Source of the DNA: Nereida ignava
GTDB taxonomy: Bacteria; Pseudomonadota; Alphaproteobacteria; Rhodobacterales; Rhodobacteraceae
Assembly (NCBI RefSeq): GCF_001049735.1
Contig: NZ_CVPC01000001.1
Coordinates: 1-45,104, forward strand
Direction: 5' to 3'
DNA length: 45,104 nt
Shown here: piece after piece, positions 34,396 to 44,410 of the stretch
Layout: the number at the start of each line of letters is the position of its first letter
How positions within the stretch are numbered: position 1 is the first letter of the stretch
The notes under the pieces: generated by a model
What the model was told of the DNA's origin: nothing
Seen by the model: the letters and a program-made list of their open reading frames with translations, nothing else
Databases searched by the model: none
Program-made: the position numbers and the translations under genes

Positions 34396-35928
34396 ATGAA
34401 AGATATCCTGAGTGAACTTGAGGCCCGCCGTGATGAGGCCCGCATGGGTGGTGGCGAGCGCCGTGTCGCAGCACAACACGCCAAAGGCAAGCTGACTGCG
34501 CGCGAGCGTATTGATCTGTTACTTGACGAAGGCAGCTTCGAAGAATTTGATATGTTCGTGGCGCATCGCTGCACCGAATTTGGCATGGAAAAAACCAAGC
34601 ATCCGGGTGATGGCGTCATCACCGGTTGGGGCACGATCAATGGCCGCATGGTCTATGTGTTTTCACAGGATTTCACAGTTTTGGGTGGCTCGGTCTCGGA
34701 AACTCATGCCAAGAAAATCTGTAAGATCATGGATATGGCCGTGCAAAACGGCGCACCCGTGATTGGCCTGAACGACAGTGGCGGCGCGCGCATCCAAGAG
34801 GGTGTCGACAGCCTTGCCGCCTACGGCGAGGTGTTCCAGCGCAACATTATGGCCAGCGGCGTTGTCCCGCAAATCAGCGTGATCATGGGGCCGTGCGCCG
34901 GTGGTGCTGTTTACAGCCCCGCGATGACTGACTTCATCTTTATGGTCAAAGACACCAGCTACATGTTTGTGACCGGTCCAGACGTTGTGAAAACAGTCAC
35001 GAACGAAGTGGTCACTGCAGAAGAGTTGGGGGGTGCGTCGACGCACACGCGTAAATCAAGTGTTGCGGATGCGGCATTTGAGAACGACGTCGAGGCGTTA
35101 ACCGAAGTGCGCCGCCTTGTGGATTTGCTGCCGCTTAACAACAAAGAAAAGCCGCCAGTTCGCCCGTTTTATGATGACGTGCAGCGCATTGACGACAGCC
35201 TCAGCACGCTGATCCCCGACAACCCGAACACGCCTTATGATATGAAAGAGCTGATCACAAAGCTGGCGGATGAGGGCGACTTCTACGAGACCCAAGAAGA
35301 ATTCGCCAAGAACATCATCACCGGTTTTGTGCGTCTTGAGGGCTCGACCGTTGGTGTTGTGGCCAACCAGCCGATGGTTTTGGCGGGGTGTGTGGACATT
35401 GATAGCTCGCGCAAGGCGGCCCGTTTTGTGCGCTTCTGTGATGCGTTTGAAATTCCGATTTTGACCCTTGTTGACGTGCCGGGCTTCTTGCCGGGGACGA
35501 GTCAGGAGTACGGTGGCGTCATCAAGCACGGTGCAAAACTGCTCTTTGCCTACGGCGAGGCGACGGTGCCAAAAGTAACAGTGATCACGCGCAAGGCCTA
35601 CGGCGGTGCCTATGATGTGATGTCGTCCAAGCACCTGCGCGGCGACATTAACTATGCATGGCCCACAGCCGAGATTGCGGTGATGGGTGCCAAGGGCGCG
35701 ACGGAAATTCTGTACCGTTCTGAATTGGGTGACGCGGATAAGATTGCGGCGCGTACAGCGGAATATGAAGACCGGTTTGCCAACCCGTTTGTGGCCGCTG
35801 AGAAGGGCTTTATTGACGAGGTCATCATGCCCCAATCAACGCGCCGCCGCGTGTGCCGCGCGTTTGCGTCCCTGCGCGGCAAACAGCTAAGCAACCCTTG
35901 GAAAAAGCACGATAACATTCCGCTATGA
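34396..35928 (+). CDS. pccB: Propionyl-CoA carboxylase, beta (carboxyltransferase) subunit
   Basis: 510 residues. Start [16 protein letters not shown], then [20 protein letters not shown] and the N-terminal acyl-CoA pocket [40 protein letters not shown]. The C-terminal half has [38 protein letters not shown] and the end [17 protein letters not shown]. This subunit moves the carboxyl group from biotin to propionyl-CoA to form (S)-methylmalonyl-CoA, working as a dodecamer with PccA. GGGG lies before the ATG. Its stop overlaps the next gene as ATGA. A PccR-like cluster upstream suggests induction on propionate. Confidence 0.96.
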   Translation: MKDILSELEARRDEARMGGGERRVAAQHAKGKLTARERIDLLLDEGSFEEFDMFVAHRCTEFGMEKTKHPGDGVITGWGTINGRMVYVFSQDFTVLGGSVSETHAKKICKIMDMAVQNGAPVIGLNDSGGARIQEGVDSLAAYGEVFQRNIMASGVVPQISVIMGPCAGGAVYSPAMTDFIFMVKDTSYMFVTGPDVVKTVTNEVVTAEELGGASTHTRKSSVADAAFENDVEALTEVRRLVDLLPLNNKEKPPVRPFYDDVQRIDDSLSTLIPDNPNTPYDMKELITKLADEGDFYETQEEFAKNIITGFVRLEGSTVGVVANQPMVLAGCVDIDSSRKAARFVRFCDAFEIPILTLVDVPGFLPGTSQEYGGVIKHGAKLLFAYGEATVPKVTVITRKAYGGAYDVMSSKHLRGDINYAWPTAEIAVMGAKGATEILYRSELGDADKIAARTAEYEDRFANPFVAAEKGFIDEVIMPQSTRRRVCRAFASLRGKQLSNPWKKHDNIPL

Positions 35929-36323
35929 TCCGAGCTTGTCTGCCATATCTGATGGGCGCGGCGCTGCTGCCATCGTTTGCTTTCGCGATGGCGGATGTGG
36001 CGGATTTAGCGTTGCCGTCGGGGCAGAGCGTGCAGATGCATGAGGTTTTAACGCAAGAGGATGTGGTGCGGTTCCGTCTGATTGCCCCTGAGATTACACG
36101 CGACGCTGGCGGTCTGAAATATGCGGATGTTGAGTTGGATTTTCAGCAACTCTGCGAGGAATATGCGCTTGATTGGCTTGACGAAAAGGCGCTGCGTCCC
36201 GAGCAAATTGTGATCTCTCTTGCGGATCGTGCCGTCCCGTTTGGGGCCGCGGATGCAAGCGCGACGCAGTTTTTTGAGGCGTTCTCGCGCGATGGTGCGC
36301 GCTGTGTTTGGGAGCAATTCTAA
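35925..36323 (+). CDS. Small exported protein of unknown function in the pcc cluster
   Basis: 132 residues with an N-terminal signal peptide ([18 protein letters not shown]) and a mature part of about 110 residues with two Cys ([15 protein letters not shown] and GARCVWEQF) that could form a disulfide in the periplasm. The ATG overlaps the pccB stop by four bases (ATGA), so it is translated with pccB. It recalls a Rhodobacterales family listed as DUF6497, but I am not certain of the number. No function is known to me; the fixed site beside pccB hints at a role in propionate growth or is operon hitchhiking. Confidence 0.65.
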   Translation: MIRACLPYLMGAALLPSFAFAMADVADLALPSGQSVQMHEVLTQEDVVRFRLIAPEITRDAGGLKYADVELDFQQLCEEYALDWLDEKALRPEQIVISLADRAVPFGAADASATQFFEAFSRDGARCVWEQF

Positions 36324-36376
36324 TGCGGTTCTGTGCAATTAATCCTGATGCGCGCCTACGCCCGACCTGTGACCAA

Positions 36377-36407
36377 TTTGCAGCGGGATTTCGCGCGATT
36401 TTGCAAA
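36377..36407. promoter_or_regulatory. TTTGCAAA box inside the pcc cluster
   Basis: A perfect TTTGCAAA (36400-36407) and a TTTGCA (36377-36382) lie in the 208-bp gap before the small lipoprotein gene. Since the 8-mer is an exact PccR-type box in non-coding DNA, a second PccR-responsive promoter is possible. The same 8-mer also occurs by chance in some coding regions of the window. Confidence 0.4.
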
Positions 36408-36531
36408 TAAAGTATCTTTTGATCTCTGGAGCGACTATGGTTTTGGCTATGTCTGCATGGGCAGGCTTTAACACGCACGCAGTGTGCTGGCGCAACGCCG
36501 GTACAGATGCATTGGACACTGGGAGTATTTC

Positions 36532-36675
36532 ATGTCGCAAACACTTAAACTCGTCGCCGTTCTTGGGGTTACTGCATTCTTGGCAGCATGTGCTGGCAAG
36601 CAAGCGGATGATGTTGTCATCATCGAGCAAGAGCCGATCAGCCAAGAGCCTGCTTTCACAGGCAAATACAAGTAA
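36532..36675 (+). CDS. Small lipoprotein in the pcc cluster
   Basis: 47 residues from ATG 36532, which has GGGAG about nine bases upstream. A clean lipoprotein signal (LKLVAVLGVTAFLAAC, lipobox LAAC at Cys20) is followed by only 27 residues, acidic and proline-containing (VVIIEQEPISQEP). Earlier in-frame starts lack both ribosome site and sense. Rhodobacterales carry similar tiny lipoproteins between pccB and pccA, so it is likely real. Role unknown. Confidence 0.75.
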   Translation: MSQTLKLVAVLGVTAFLAACAGKQADDVVIIEQEPISQEPAFTGKYK

Positions 36676-36683
36676 TTACTCAC

Positions 36684-36709
36684 GCGGGATGGCGGTTACG
36701 CCCTCCCGC
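36684..36709 (+). other. Strong stem-loop between the lipoprotein and the next gene
   Basis: GCGGGATGGCG (36684-36694) pairs with CGCCCTCCCGC (36699-36709) around a GTTA loop with one mismatch. No T run follows, so it is more likely an RNA processing or stability element, or a partial attenuator, than a terminator. It starts eight bases after the lipoprotein stop. Confidence 0.4.
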
Positions 36710-36741
36710 TTCCATGCAGCATCTTATTCAGGGGGTGCGGT

Positions 36742-37086
36742 ATGTTGAAACACCGCGGCTTTCCGGGCCGTTTACCTGGGACTGATTTCCAATTTGTCAT
36801 TCGCCGTCCTGCAAAAGCAGGGCCGACCAAGCTTGTCTCGCGTGAGCGGTTTCGCGACCGCCGTCCGCCCGATAAGCGCGCGGACGAAGGCTTTATTCGC
36901 GCCCTTTGGGAGCATTTCGGCGATCAACCTTTTGAGCGCGGCAATCTTGATGCGGGCCGCCTGAGCTGGTTTTTCGGGCGTGAAGTGATCCCTGCCGAAG
37001 ACCCGTTTGATCCTGAAAGTTACGAGGCGATGTTGGTGATTGATGTCGCCCGTGCGCAGGCTTCGTTTCCCGAGGTGATCGTGTGA
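36742..37086 (+). CDS. Conserved hypothetical soluble protein in the pcc cluster
   Basis: 114 residues, no signal or membrane segment. Basic N-terminal half (LKHRGFPGRLPGTDFQF, SRERFRDRRPPDKRADEG) and acidic, aromatic C-terminal half (ALWEHFGDQPFERGN, RLSWFFGREVIPAEDPFDPE). GGGGG is about eight bases before the ATG. I do not recognise a family. It lies between two parts of the same enzyme, pccB and pccA, so a function linked to the carboxylase (assembly, biotin or degradation control) is a reasonable guess only. Confidence 0.6.
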   Translation: MLKHRGFPGRLPGTDFQFVIRRPAKAGPTKLVSRERFRDRRPPDKRADEGFIRALWEHFGDQPFERGNLDAGRLSWFFGREVIPAEDPFDPESYEAMLVIDVARAQASFPEVIV

Positions 37087-37161
37087 TGCGCTCTTTTGCT
37101 TTTGAATTTCTGACATTTAAGACCGGTGCTGCCTTTGGGCCAGCCCATGAAAGGACACCCC

Positions 37162-39162
37162 ATGTTTAAAAAGATCCTGATCGCCAACCGCGGTGAAATT
37201 GCATGTCGTGTTATCAAGACCGCACGCAAAATGGGCATTGCGACTGTCGCTATTTATTCGGATGCTGACCGCAATGCGCTGCACGTGAAGATGGCCGATG
37301 AAGCGGTTCACATCGGGCCTGCACCGGCCAATCAGTCCTACATCGTGATCGACAAAGTGATGGATGCAATTCGCCAAACGGGCGCGGAAGCGGTCCATCC
37401 GGGATACGGCTTTTTGTCCGAGAATAAGCTTTTCGCCGAGGCGCTTGCGGCAGAAGGCGTTGCCTTTATCGGACCACCTGCTGGCGCGATTGAGGCGATG
37501 GGCGACAAGATCACATCCAAAAAGCTAGCCCAAGAAGCGAACGTATCGACTGTGCCAGGGTACATGGGGTTGATCGAGGACGCGGACGACGCGGTCAAAA
37601 TCTCTAACCAAGTGGGCTACCCTGTGATGATTAAGGCCTCTGCTGGCGGCGGCGGCAAGGGGATGCGGATTGCGTGGAATGACACCGAAGCCCGTGAAGG
37701 GTTCCAGTCGTCCAAGAATGAGGCGGCCAACAGTTTTGGTGATGACCGCATTTTCATCGAGAAGTTTGTGACACAGCCGCGCCACATCGAAATTCAGGTG
37801 CTGGCGGATGCGCATGGAAACACGCTTTATTTGGGCGAACGCGAGTGCTCTATTCAGCGCCGCAACCAAAAAGTCATCGAAGAAGCGCCCTCGCCGTTTT
37901 TGGATGAGGCGACCCGCAAAGCCATGGGCGAGCAGTCCTGCGCCTTGGCTGCTGCGGTGGGCTATACGTCTGCTGGTACGGTTGAGTTTATCGTGGACGG
38001 GGATCGCAACTTCTACTTCCTTGAGATGAACACACGCCTTCAGGTGGAGCACCCTGTGACCGAGTTGATCACCGGTGTTGATTTGGTTGAGCAGATGATC
38101 CGCGTGGCATACGGCGAGGCACTGACGCTTAAGCAAGAAGACATCAAATTGAACGGCTGGGCGATGGAAAGTCGCCTTTATGCGGAAGACCCGTATCGCA
38201 ACTTCCTGCCGTCAATTGGACGTTTGCAAACCTACCGCCCGCCGCTTGAAGTGGCCGAGGAAACCCGTGTTGTGCGCAATGACACTGGTGTTTTTGAAGG
38301 CGGCGAAATCAGCATGTATTACGACCCGATGATCGCAAAGCTGTGCACATGGGGCCCTGACCGTGCGACCGCGATTGAGCATATGCGCAACGCGCTTGAC
38401 GGCTTTGAGATGGAGGGGATTGGTCACAACCTGCCGTTCCTTGCAGCGGTTTATGACCATGAGAAATTCACAAGTGGCAACATCACCACGGCCTTCATTG
38501 AGGAAGAATATCCTGACGGTTTTGAAGGTGTGACCCTTGCGGAAGCTGATCTTAAGCGTCTCGCGGCGTCGGCGGCGGCGATGTACCGTGTTGCCGAAAT
38601 TCGCCGCACGCGCGTCTCGGGCCGCATGGACAATCACGAGCGTAAAGTTGGCCAAGATTGGGTCGTCGTGACAGGCGGGACGGAAATGCCTGTGCACATC
38701 GATGCAGACCAAGCTGGGGCCAGTGTACGTTTTGATGATGGCAGCACGCACCGTATTGAAAGCACATGGACGCCAGGCGACACGCTTGCAGAAGTCTTTG
38801 TCGACGGTGCGCCGATGCTGATCAAGATGAACAAAGTGACTGCCGGTTTCCGCATGCGGTGGCGTGGTGCTGAAGTGATCTTGAAGTGTTACACCCCGCG
38901 TCAGGCCGAGCTTGCCCGCTTGATGCCCGAAAAAGTGGCGCCTGATACCTCAAAGCTGCTGCTGTGCCCGATGCCCGGATTGATTGTGAAAGTGGACGTA
39001 GCGGTTGGTGACGAAGTGCAAGAAGGCCAAGCGTTGTGCACCGTGGAGGCGATGAAGATGGAGAACATCCTGCGCGCCGAAAAGACCACGAAGATCACCA
39101 AAATCAACGCCGCTGCGGGTGACAATCTGGCGGTTGATGACATCATCATGGAGTTCGAATAA
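37162..39162 (+). CDS. pccA: Propionyl-CoA carboxylase, alpha (biotin) subunit
   Basis: 666 residues from the ATG at 37162 with AAAGGA upstream; earlier in-frame ATGs lack a ribosome site. Domains: biotin carboxylase (1 to about 445) starting MFKKILIANRGEIACRVI, with ATP-grasp loop ASAGGGGKGMRIAW and RRNQKVIEEAPSP; a linking BT domain (about 450-590); and a biotinyl domain at the C-terminus with EAMKMENIL, whose Lys carries biotin. It carboxylates biotin with bicarbonate and ATP and passes the group to PccB. It is separated from pccB by about 1.2 kb of small genes. Confidence 0.96.
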   Translation: MFKKILIANRGEIACRVIKTARKMGIATVAIYSDADRNALHVKMADEAVHIGPAPANQSYIVIDKVMDAIRQTGAEAVHPGYGFLSENKLFAEALAAEGVAFIGPPAGAIEAMGDKITSKKLAQEANVSTVPGYMGLIEDADDAVKISNQVGYPVMIKASAGGGGKGMRIAWNDTEAREGFQSSKNEAANSFGDDRIFIEKFVTQPRHIEIQVLADAHGNTLYLGERECSIQRRNQKVIEEAPSPFLDEATRKAMGEQSCALAAAVGYTSAGTVEFIVDGDRNFYFLEMNTRLQVEHPVTELITGVDLVEQMIRVAYGEALTLKQEDIKLNGWAMESRLYAEDPYRNFLPSIGRLQTYRPPLEVAEETRVVRNDTGVFEGGEISMYYDPMIAKLCTWGPDRATAIEHMRNALDGFEMEGIGHNLPFLAAVYDHEKFTSGNITTAFIEEEYPDGFEGVTLAEADLKRLAASAAAMYRVAEIRRTRVSGRMDNHERKVGQDWVVVTGGTEMPVHIDADQAGASVRFDDGSTHRIESTWTPGDTLAEVFVDGAPMLIKMNKVTAGFRMRWRGAEVILKCYTPRQAELARLMPEKVAPDTSKLLLCPMPGLIVKVDVAVGDEVQEGQALCTVEAMKMENILRAEKTTKITKINAAAGDNLAVDDIIMEFE

Positions 39163-39167
39163 CCCAA

Positions 39168-40703
39168 ATGTCTGCGCAACGGCTGTATCATAACATGCCG
39201 TATTCGGTGGTTGCTTTCGTGGCGCTGGTGCCCGTTGCTGCAGTCTGGGTTTTTCTGATCGGTGGGGGAATTTGGCGCGCCGGTGGCGTGTTTGAATACC
39301 CTCTTGATGATGTCTACATCCACCTCGCCATGGCCGAGCAGATTGCGCGCGGTGGTTACGGGGTGAACGCAAATGAGGTTGCCAGCGCGGCCTCATCGCC
39401 TCTTTATCCCTTTCTTCTGGCGCCGTTTGCCCAAGAAAGCATCGGGTGGATGATGCCGTTTGCGCTTAATCTTGTCGCGATGATTTGTGCGGTTTTAGTC
39501 TGGGCGCTGATCTGTTGGCGGGCTTTGCCCGAGGACAACGGGGGGCGCGCGTGGGTGTTGATCGGCGCGGGGCTGGCACCTGCGGGGCTGAACCTTGCGG
39601 GCGCTACAATGACCGCGATGGAACACACCCCCCACATTGCTGCAACGTTGATGATTGTGGCCGGTCTGCAAAAATGGGTGCAAGGGCGCGGTGTGTCGTG
39701 GATGTTGGTGGCGGGTATTTTGCTTGCGCCGGCGCTGCGTCTTGAGGGGCTTGCTTTGGCGGTTGCTGCAGCGGTTGTGAGTGGCGTTGAGCGGCCAAAG
39801 CTGGGTGCGATATTGGGTGCCGCTGCCCTTTTGCCGATTGCTGCATTTATGGTGTTCTTGAGTGGTCTGGGACTTGAACCCCTGCCAAGCTCGGTGGTGT
39901 CAAAACTTAGTGATGGGATCAGCCCAAGTGGCGGGGCTTTGGCGCAGTTTTTTGGCGGTGTGACGCAAAACCTCAACCAAACGGGCGGGCTGTTTTTGGC
40001 TGTGCTAAGCGGTTTGCTGTTGCTGTCAGCACGTGGTGTGTCTGGACGGATGCGTGGTGCGGTTTTGGCTATTTCCGCGGCAGGGTTCGCGCATCTTGTG
40101 CTGGGACGGATCGGCTGGATGGACCGCTATGAGGCCTATGCTTTGTTGATGCTCGCTGCGGGATTGATCATGGCAGGGCAGTGGCGTGTGCCCAGTGTGG
40201 CGGTAATTGCGGCGTGTTCGGGCCTGCTGCTTTGGCAACAAAAGGATTTCATCGATAACCCTCGCGCGATCCACCTGCAGCACACGCAAATGGCGCGGTT
40301 CGCCCAAGATTTTGCGACAACTCCCGTAGCGGTAAATGACTTGGGTCGCGTGGCGTGGGGTAACAACAATTATGTGCTGGATCTATGGGGCCTCGCCAAT
40401 GCGCAGGCCCGTGAGATGCGCCTGAGCCAGCCGCAAGATGGCTGGGCGGGTGAGTTGGTACGCGCCCAGAATGTCCCGCTGGTGATGGTCTATGACCACT
40501 GGATCGATGAGGGGCTTGGCCCTGATTGGACGCGGCTTGGTGCGTTGCGCATGCAAAATCCCTCTGGTTTTCTGGGCGGCGCAGAGGTGCAGTTTTATGC
40601 AGCTGATCCCGCGTTTATGACGTCGCTCACTGCGGCGCTTCGTTTGTGGGAAAAAGGATTACCGCGGGACGCGGTTTTCGAATTTGCCGAGGAGGGCGTA
40701 TGA
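39168..40703 (+). CDS. Polytopic membrane protein, GT-C glycosyltransferase-like
   Basis: 511 residues; about ten hydrophobic spans in the first 370 residues, then a soluble C-terminal part. After span 1 it reads EYPLDDVYIHLAMAEQIARG and later SAASSPLYPFLLA. An acidic DD in the first outer loop, followed by a helix and a SSPLY-type motif, is the pattern of GT-C enzymes, which transfer sugars from polyprenyl-phosphate donors. The C-terminal periplasmic-like domain (DLGRVAWGNNNYVLDLWGLA) is also found with such proteins. It starts five bp after pccA, so co-transcription is likely although no link to propionate is evident. Family assignment is by pattern. Confidence 0.6.
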   Translation: MSAQRLYHNMPYSVVAFVALVPVAAVWVFLIGGGIWRAGGVFEYPLDDVYIHLAMAEQIARGGYGVNANEVASAASSPLYPFLLAPFAQESIGWMMPFALNLVAMICAVLVWALICWRALPEDNGGRAWVLIGAGLAPAGLNLAGATMTAMEHTPHIAATLMIVAGLQKWVQGRGVSWMLVAGILLAPALRLEGLALAVAAAVVSGVERPKLGAILGAAALLPIAAFMVFLSGLGLEPLPSSVVSKLSDGISPSGGALAQFFGGVTQNLNQTGGLFLAVLSGLLLLSARGVSGRMRGAVLAISAAGFAHLVLGRIGWMDRYEAYALLMLAAGLIMAGQWRVPSVAVIAACSGLLLWQQKDFIDNPRAIHLQHTQMARFAQDFATTPVAVNDLGRVAWGNNNYVLDLWGLANAQAREMRLSQPQDGWAGELVRAQNVPLVMVYDHWIDEGLGPDWTRLGALRMQNPSGFLGGAEVQFYAADPAFMTSLTAALRLWEKGLPRDAVFEFAEEGV

Positions 40704-40704
40704 G

Positions 40705-41184
40705 TTATTCCGCCGTCAGACCTTCTCGGATTTCACGCTTGCGCACGGGCATTTTGTCGATGGTCCGTGACAGTTCGCGTACGTCCCACGGAAACGGTTT
40801 GCGCAGTTTGATGCCACCGTCTTTGCCGATCAACGCCAGCATAAATCCGCGTGGTCGCAGTTTTTTGCGCAACGCAGAGTTGGCAGAAGGCGCTGTGTCC
40901 ACCATCACAACCACGTCGCGCTCGGCCAGGTCATCTGCGCGGGCGGCAAGCAGTTCCATTTGCTCGATGAAACGCGGGTCATTCGGGCTGTCGGCGAAAA
41001 CAACAATGGGCCGTGCGAGCCATTTGAAATCATCAAGGCTAACTGCATCTGTGGACAGTATCACCGCCCGATCAGCGCGCCATTCATCCACTGGCGACAG
41101 CACGGGTGACAAGGGGGCGTCAGCCGCAAGGGCCGGACCACAACTGATAAATGCGCCAAGCGCGAAAGCTAAAACTCGTTTCAT
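40705..41184 (-). CDS. DUF4174-like exported protein, opposed to the pcc/mcm direction
   Basis: 159 residues from ATG 41182-41184, with a signal peptide (RVLAFALGAFISCGPALAA). The remainder (PIVVFADSPNDPRFIEQMEL, VVVMVDTAPSANSALRKKLR, PRGFMLALIGKDGGIKLRKP, FPWDVRELSRTIDKMPVRKR) matches the DUF4174 pattern, a thioredoxin-like fold without CxxC. It is encoded on the opposite strand between the GT-C-like gene and mcm; stops of the GT-C-like gene and this one are 1 bp apart, and the start is 51 bp from the mcm start. Role unknown, likely periplasmic. Confidence 0.8.
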   Translation of the reverse strand: MKRVLAFALGAFISCGPALAADAPLSPVLSPVDEWRADRAVILSTDAVSLDDFKWLARPIVVFADSPNDPRFIEQMELLAARADDLAERDVVVMVDTAPSANSALRKKLRPRGFMLALIGKDGGIKLRKPFPWDVRELSRTIDKMPVRKREIREGLTAE

Positions 41185-41235
41185 ACATAATGATATAATC
41201 ACCAATTTCCCGTTGCACAGCCCAAGGAGGCTCAG
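41185..41235 (+). promoter_or_regulatory. Divergent leader with candidate mcm -10 box and strong ribosome site
   Basis: A perfect TATAAT (41194-41199) lies 36 bp before the mcm start; the DNA 17-18 bp upstream lacks a good -35, so the promoter is tentative. AAGGAGG (41223-41229) is six bases before the mcm ATG, an ideal ribosome site. No TTTGCAAA box is present, so mcm may not depend on PccR directly. Confidence 0.4.
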
Positions 41236-43377
<2,142 letters not shown>

Positions 43378-43403
43378 GCTGTCTCAAGCTGAGGTTGGAA
43401 ACG

Positions 43404-43435
43404 AAAAAAGCCCACGCGTGATGCGTGGGCTTTTT
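43404..43435. terminator. Bidirectional terminator between mcm and nhaA
   Basis: AAAAAAGCCCACGC and GCGTGGGCTTTTT pair around GTGAT, with A and T runs on the two sides. It serves both convergent genes, whose stops are about 80 bp apart. Confidence 0.9.
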
Positions 43436-43457
43436 GTTGTTCGTTCAAGAGCGTGGC

Positions 43458-44410
43458 TTAAGCGGCGACGGCTTGTTCTTTTTCGTCACGTCGCGCGGCA
43501 ATCTTGAGGGCCGCAAAGCCCAGAATTGCAGAGACGACAGAGCCTGTCAGAACACCTACGCGGACTTGATTCATCAAGGCCGGATCATCAAAGCTGAGTG
43601 AGCCAATGAACAGCGACATTGTGAAGCCGATACCGGCAAGACAGGCAACGCCGTAGATGTGCAGCCAGTTGGCGCCAGCGGGCAATTTTGCTAGTCCCGA
43701 TTTGACCATCAGCCATGTAACGCCGAAGACACCGACCTGCTTACCGACGATCAAGCCAAGTGCGATACCAAGTGGCAGCGGTAGGAAGATATCGGTCACA
43801 GACATGCCTTTAAAGACCACGCCTGCGTTGGCAAAAGCAAAGATCGGCACGATCAGGTACAGCACGTAAGGCGACAAAGCGTGCTCAAGCGAGTGTAGCG
43901 GTGACTTGCCCCATTTGTCCTTGAGCGGGATACAGAACGCCGCAACAACACCGGCCAGTGTTGCGTGAACACCGGACTTCAAAACAAAGACCCACATGAT
44001 TGTCGCAAGCAAAATGAACGGCGCAATACGGTGCGCGCCTTTGAGGTTAAGCATCACCATACCAGCCAGCGGGATCAGCGCGAGATAGAGATAATCGACC
44101 TGCAGATTGGCTGTGTAGAACAGCGCAATAATAATGATCGCACCCATGTCATCCAAAATCGCAAGGGTCAGCAAAAACACCTTAAGCGAGGACGGCACGC
44201 GGTCACCCATCAGTGCAAGCACACCAAGGGCAAAGGCAATGTCTGTTGCGGCAGGGATGGCCCAGCCTTTGATGCTGACAAGGCCAGAGTTCAAGGCGAA
44301 GAAAACAAGTGCGGGAACAACCATACCGCCAACAGCGGCCATACCCGGAAGTACCACATCGCGCGGATTTTTCAGTTTGCCCTCAAGCAGCTCTTTCTTC
44401 AGTTCAAGAC
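43458..44410 (-). pseudogene. nhaA: Na+/H+ antiporter NhaA, 5' end removed by an IS110-type insertion
   Basis: From LELKKELLEGKLKNPRDVVL on, the sequence is collinear with NhaA to its C-terminus (about 317 codons). WAIPAATDIAFALGVLAL, LLTLAILDDMGAIIIIALF with the ion-binding Asp pair, LKSGVHATLAGVVAAFCIPL and CLAGIGFTMSLFIGSL are all intact. The first 70-90 residues of a full-length protein, including span 1 and most of span 2, are missing. Instead the frame runs into element DNA, where only a GTG at 44433-44435 could serve as a chance start. NhaA removes Na+ in exchange for H+ at alkaline pH; without span 1-2 it should be inactive. The 5' part may still exist beyond the element. Confidence 0.85.

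Noticed and set aside
36323-36748. 141-codon frame starting in the TAATG at the end of the exported-protein gene
   Set aside because: It runs through the small lipoprotein in another frame; the lipoprotein has a clear signal peptide and ribosome site. Kept in mind because of the one-base coupled start.
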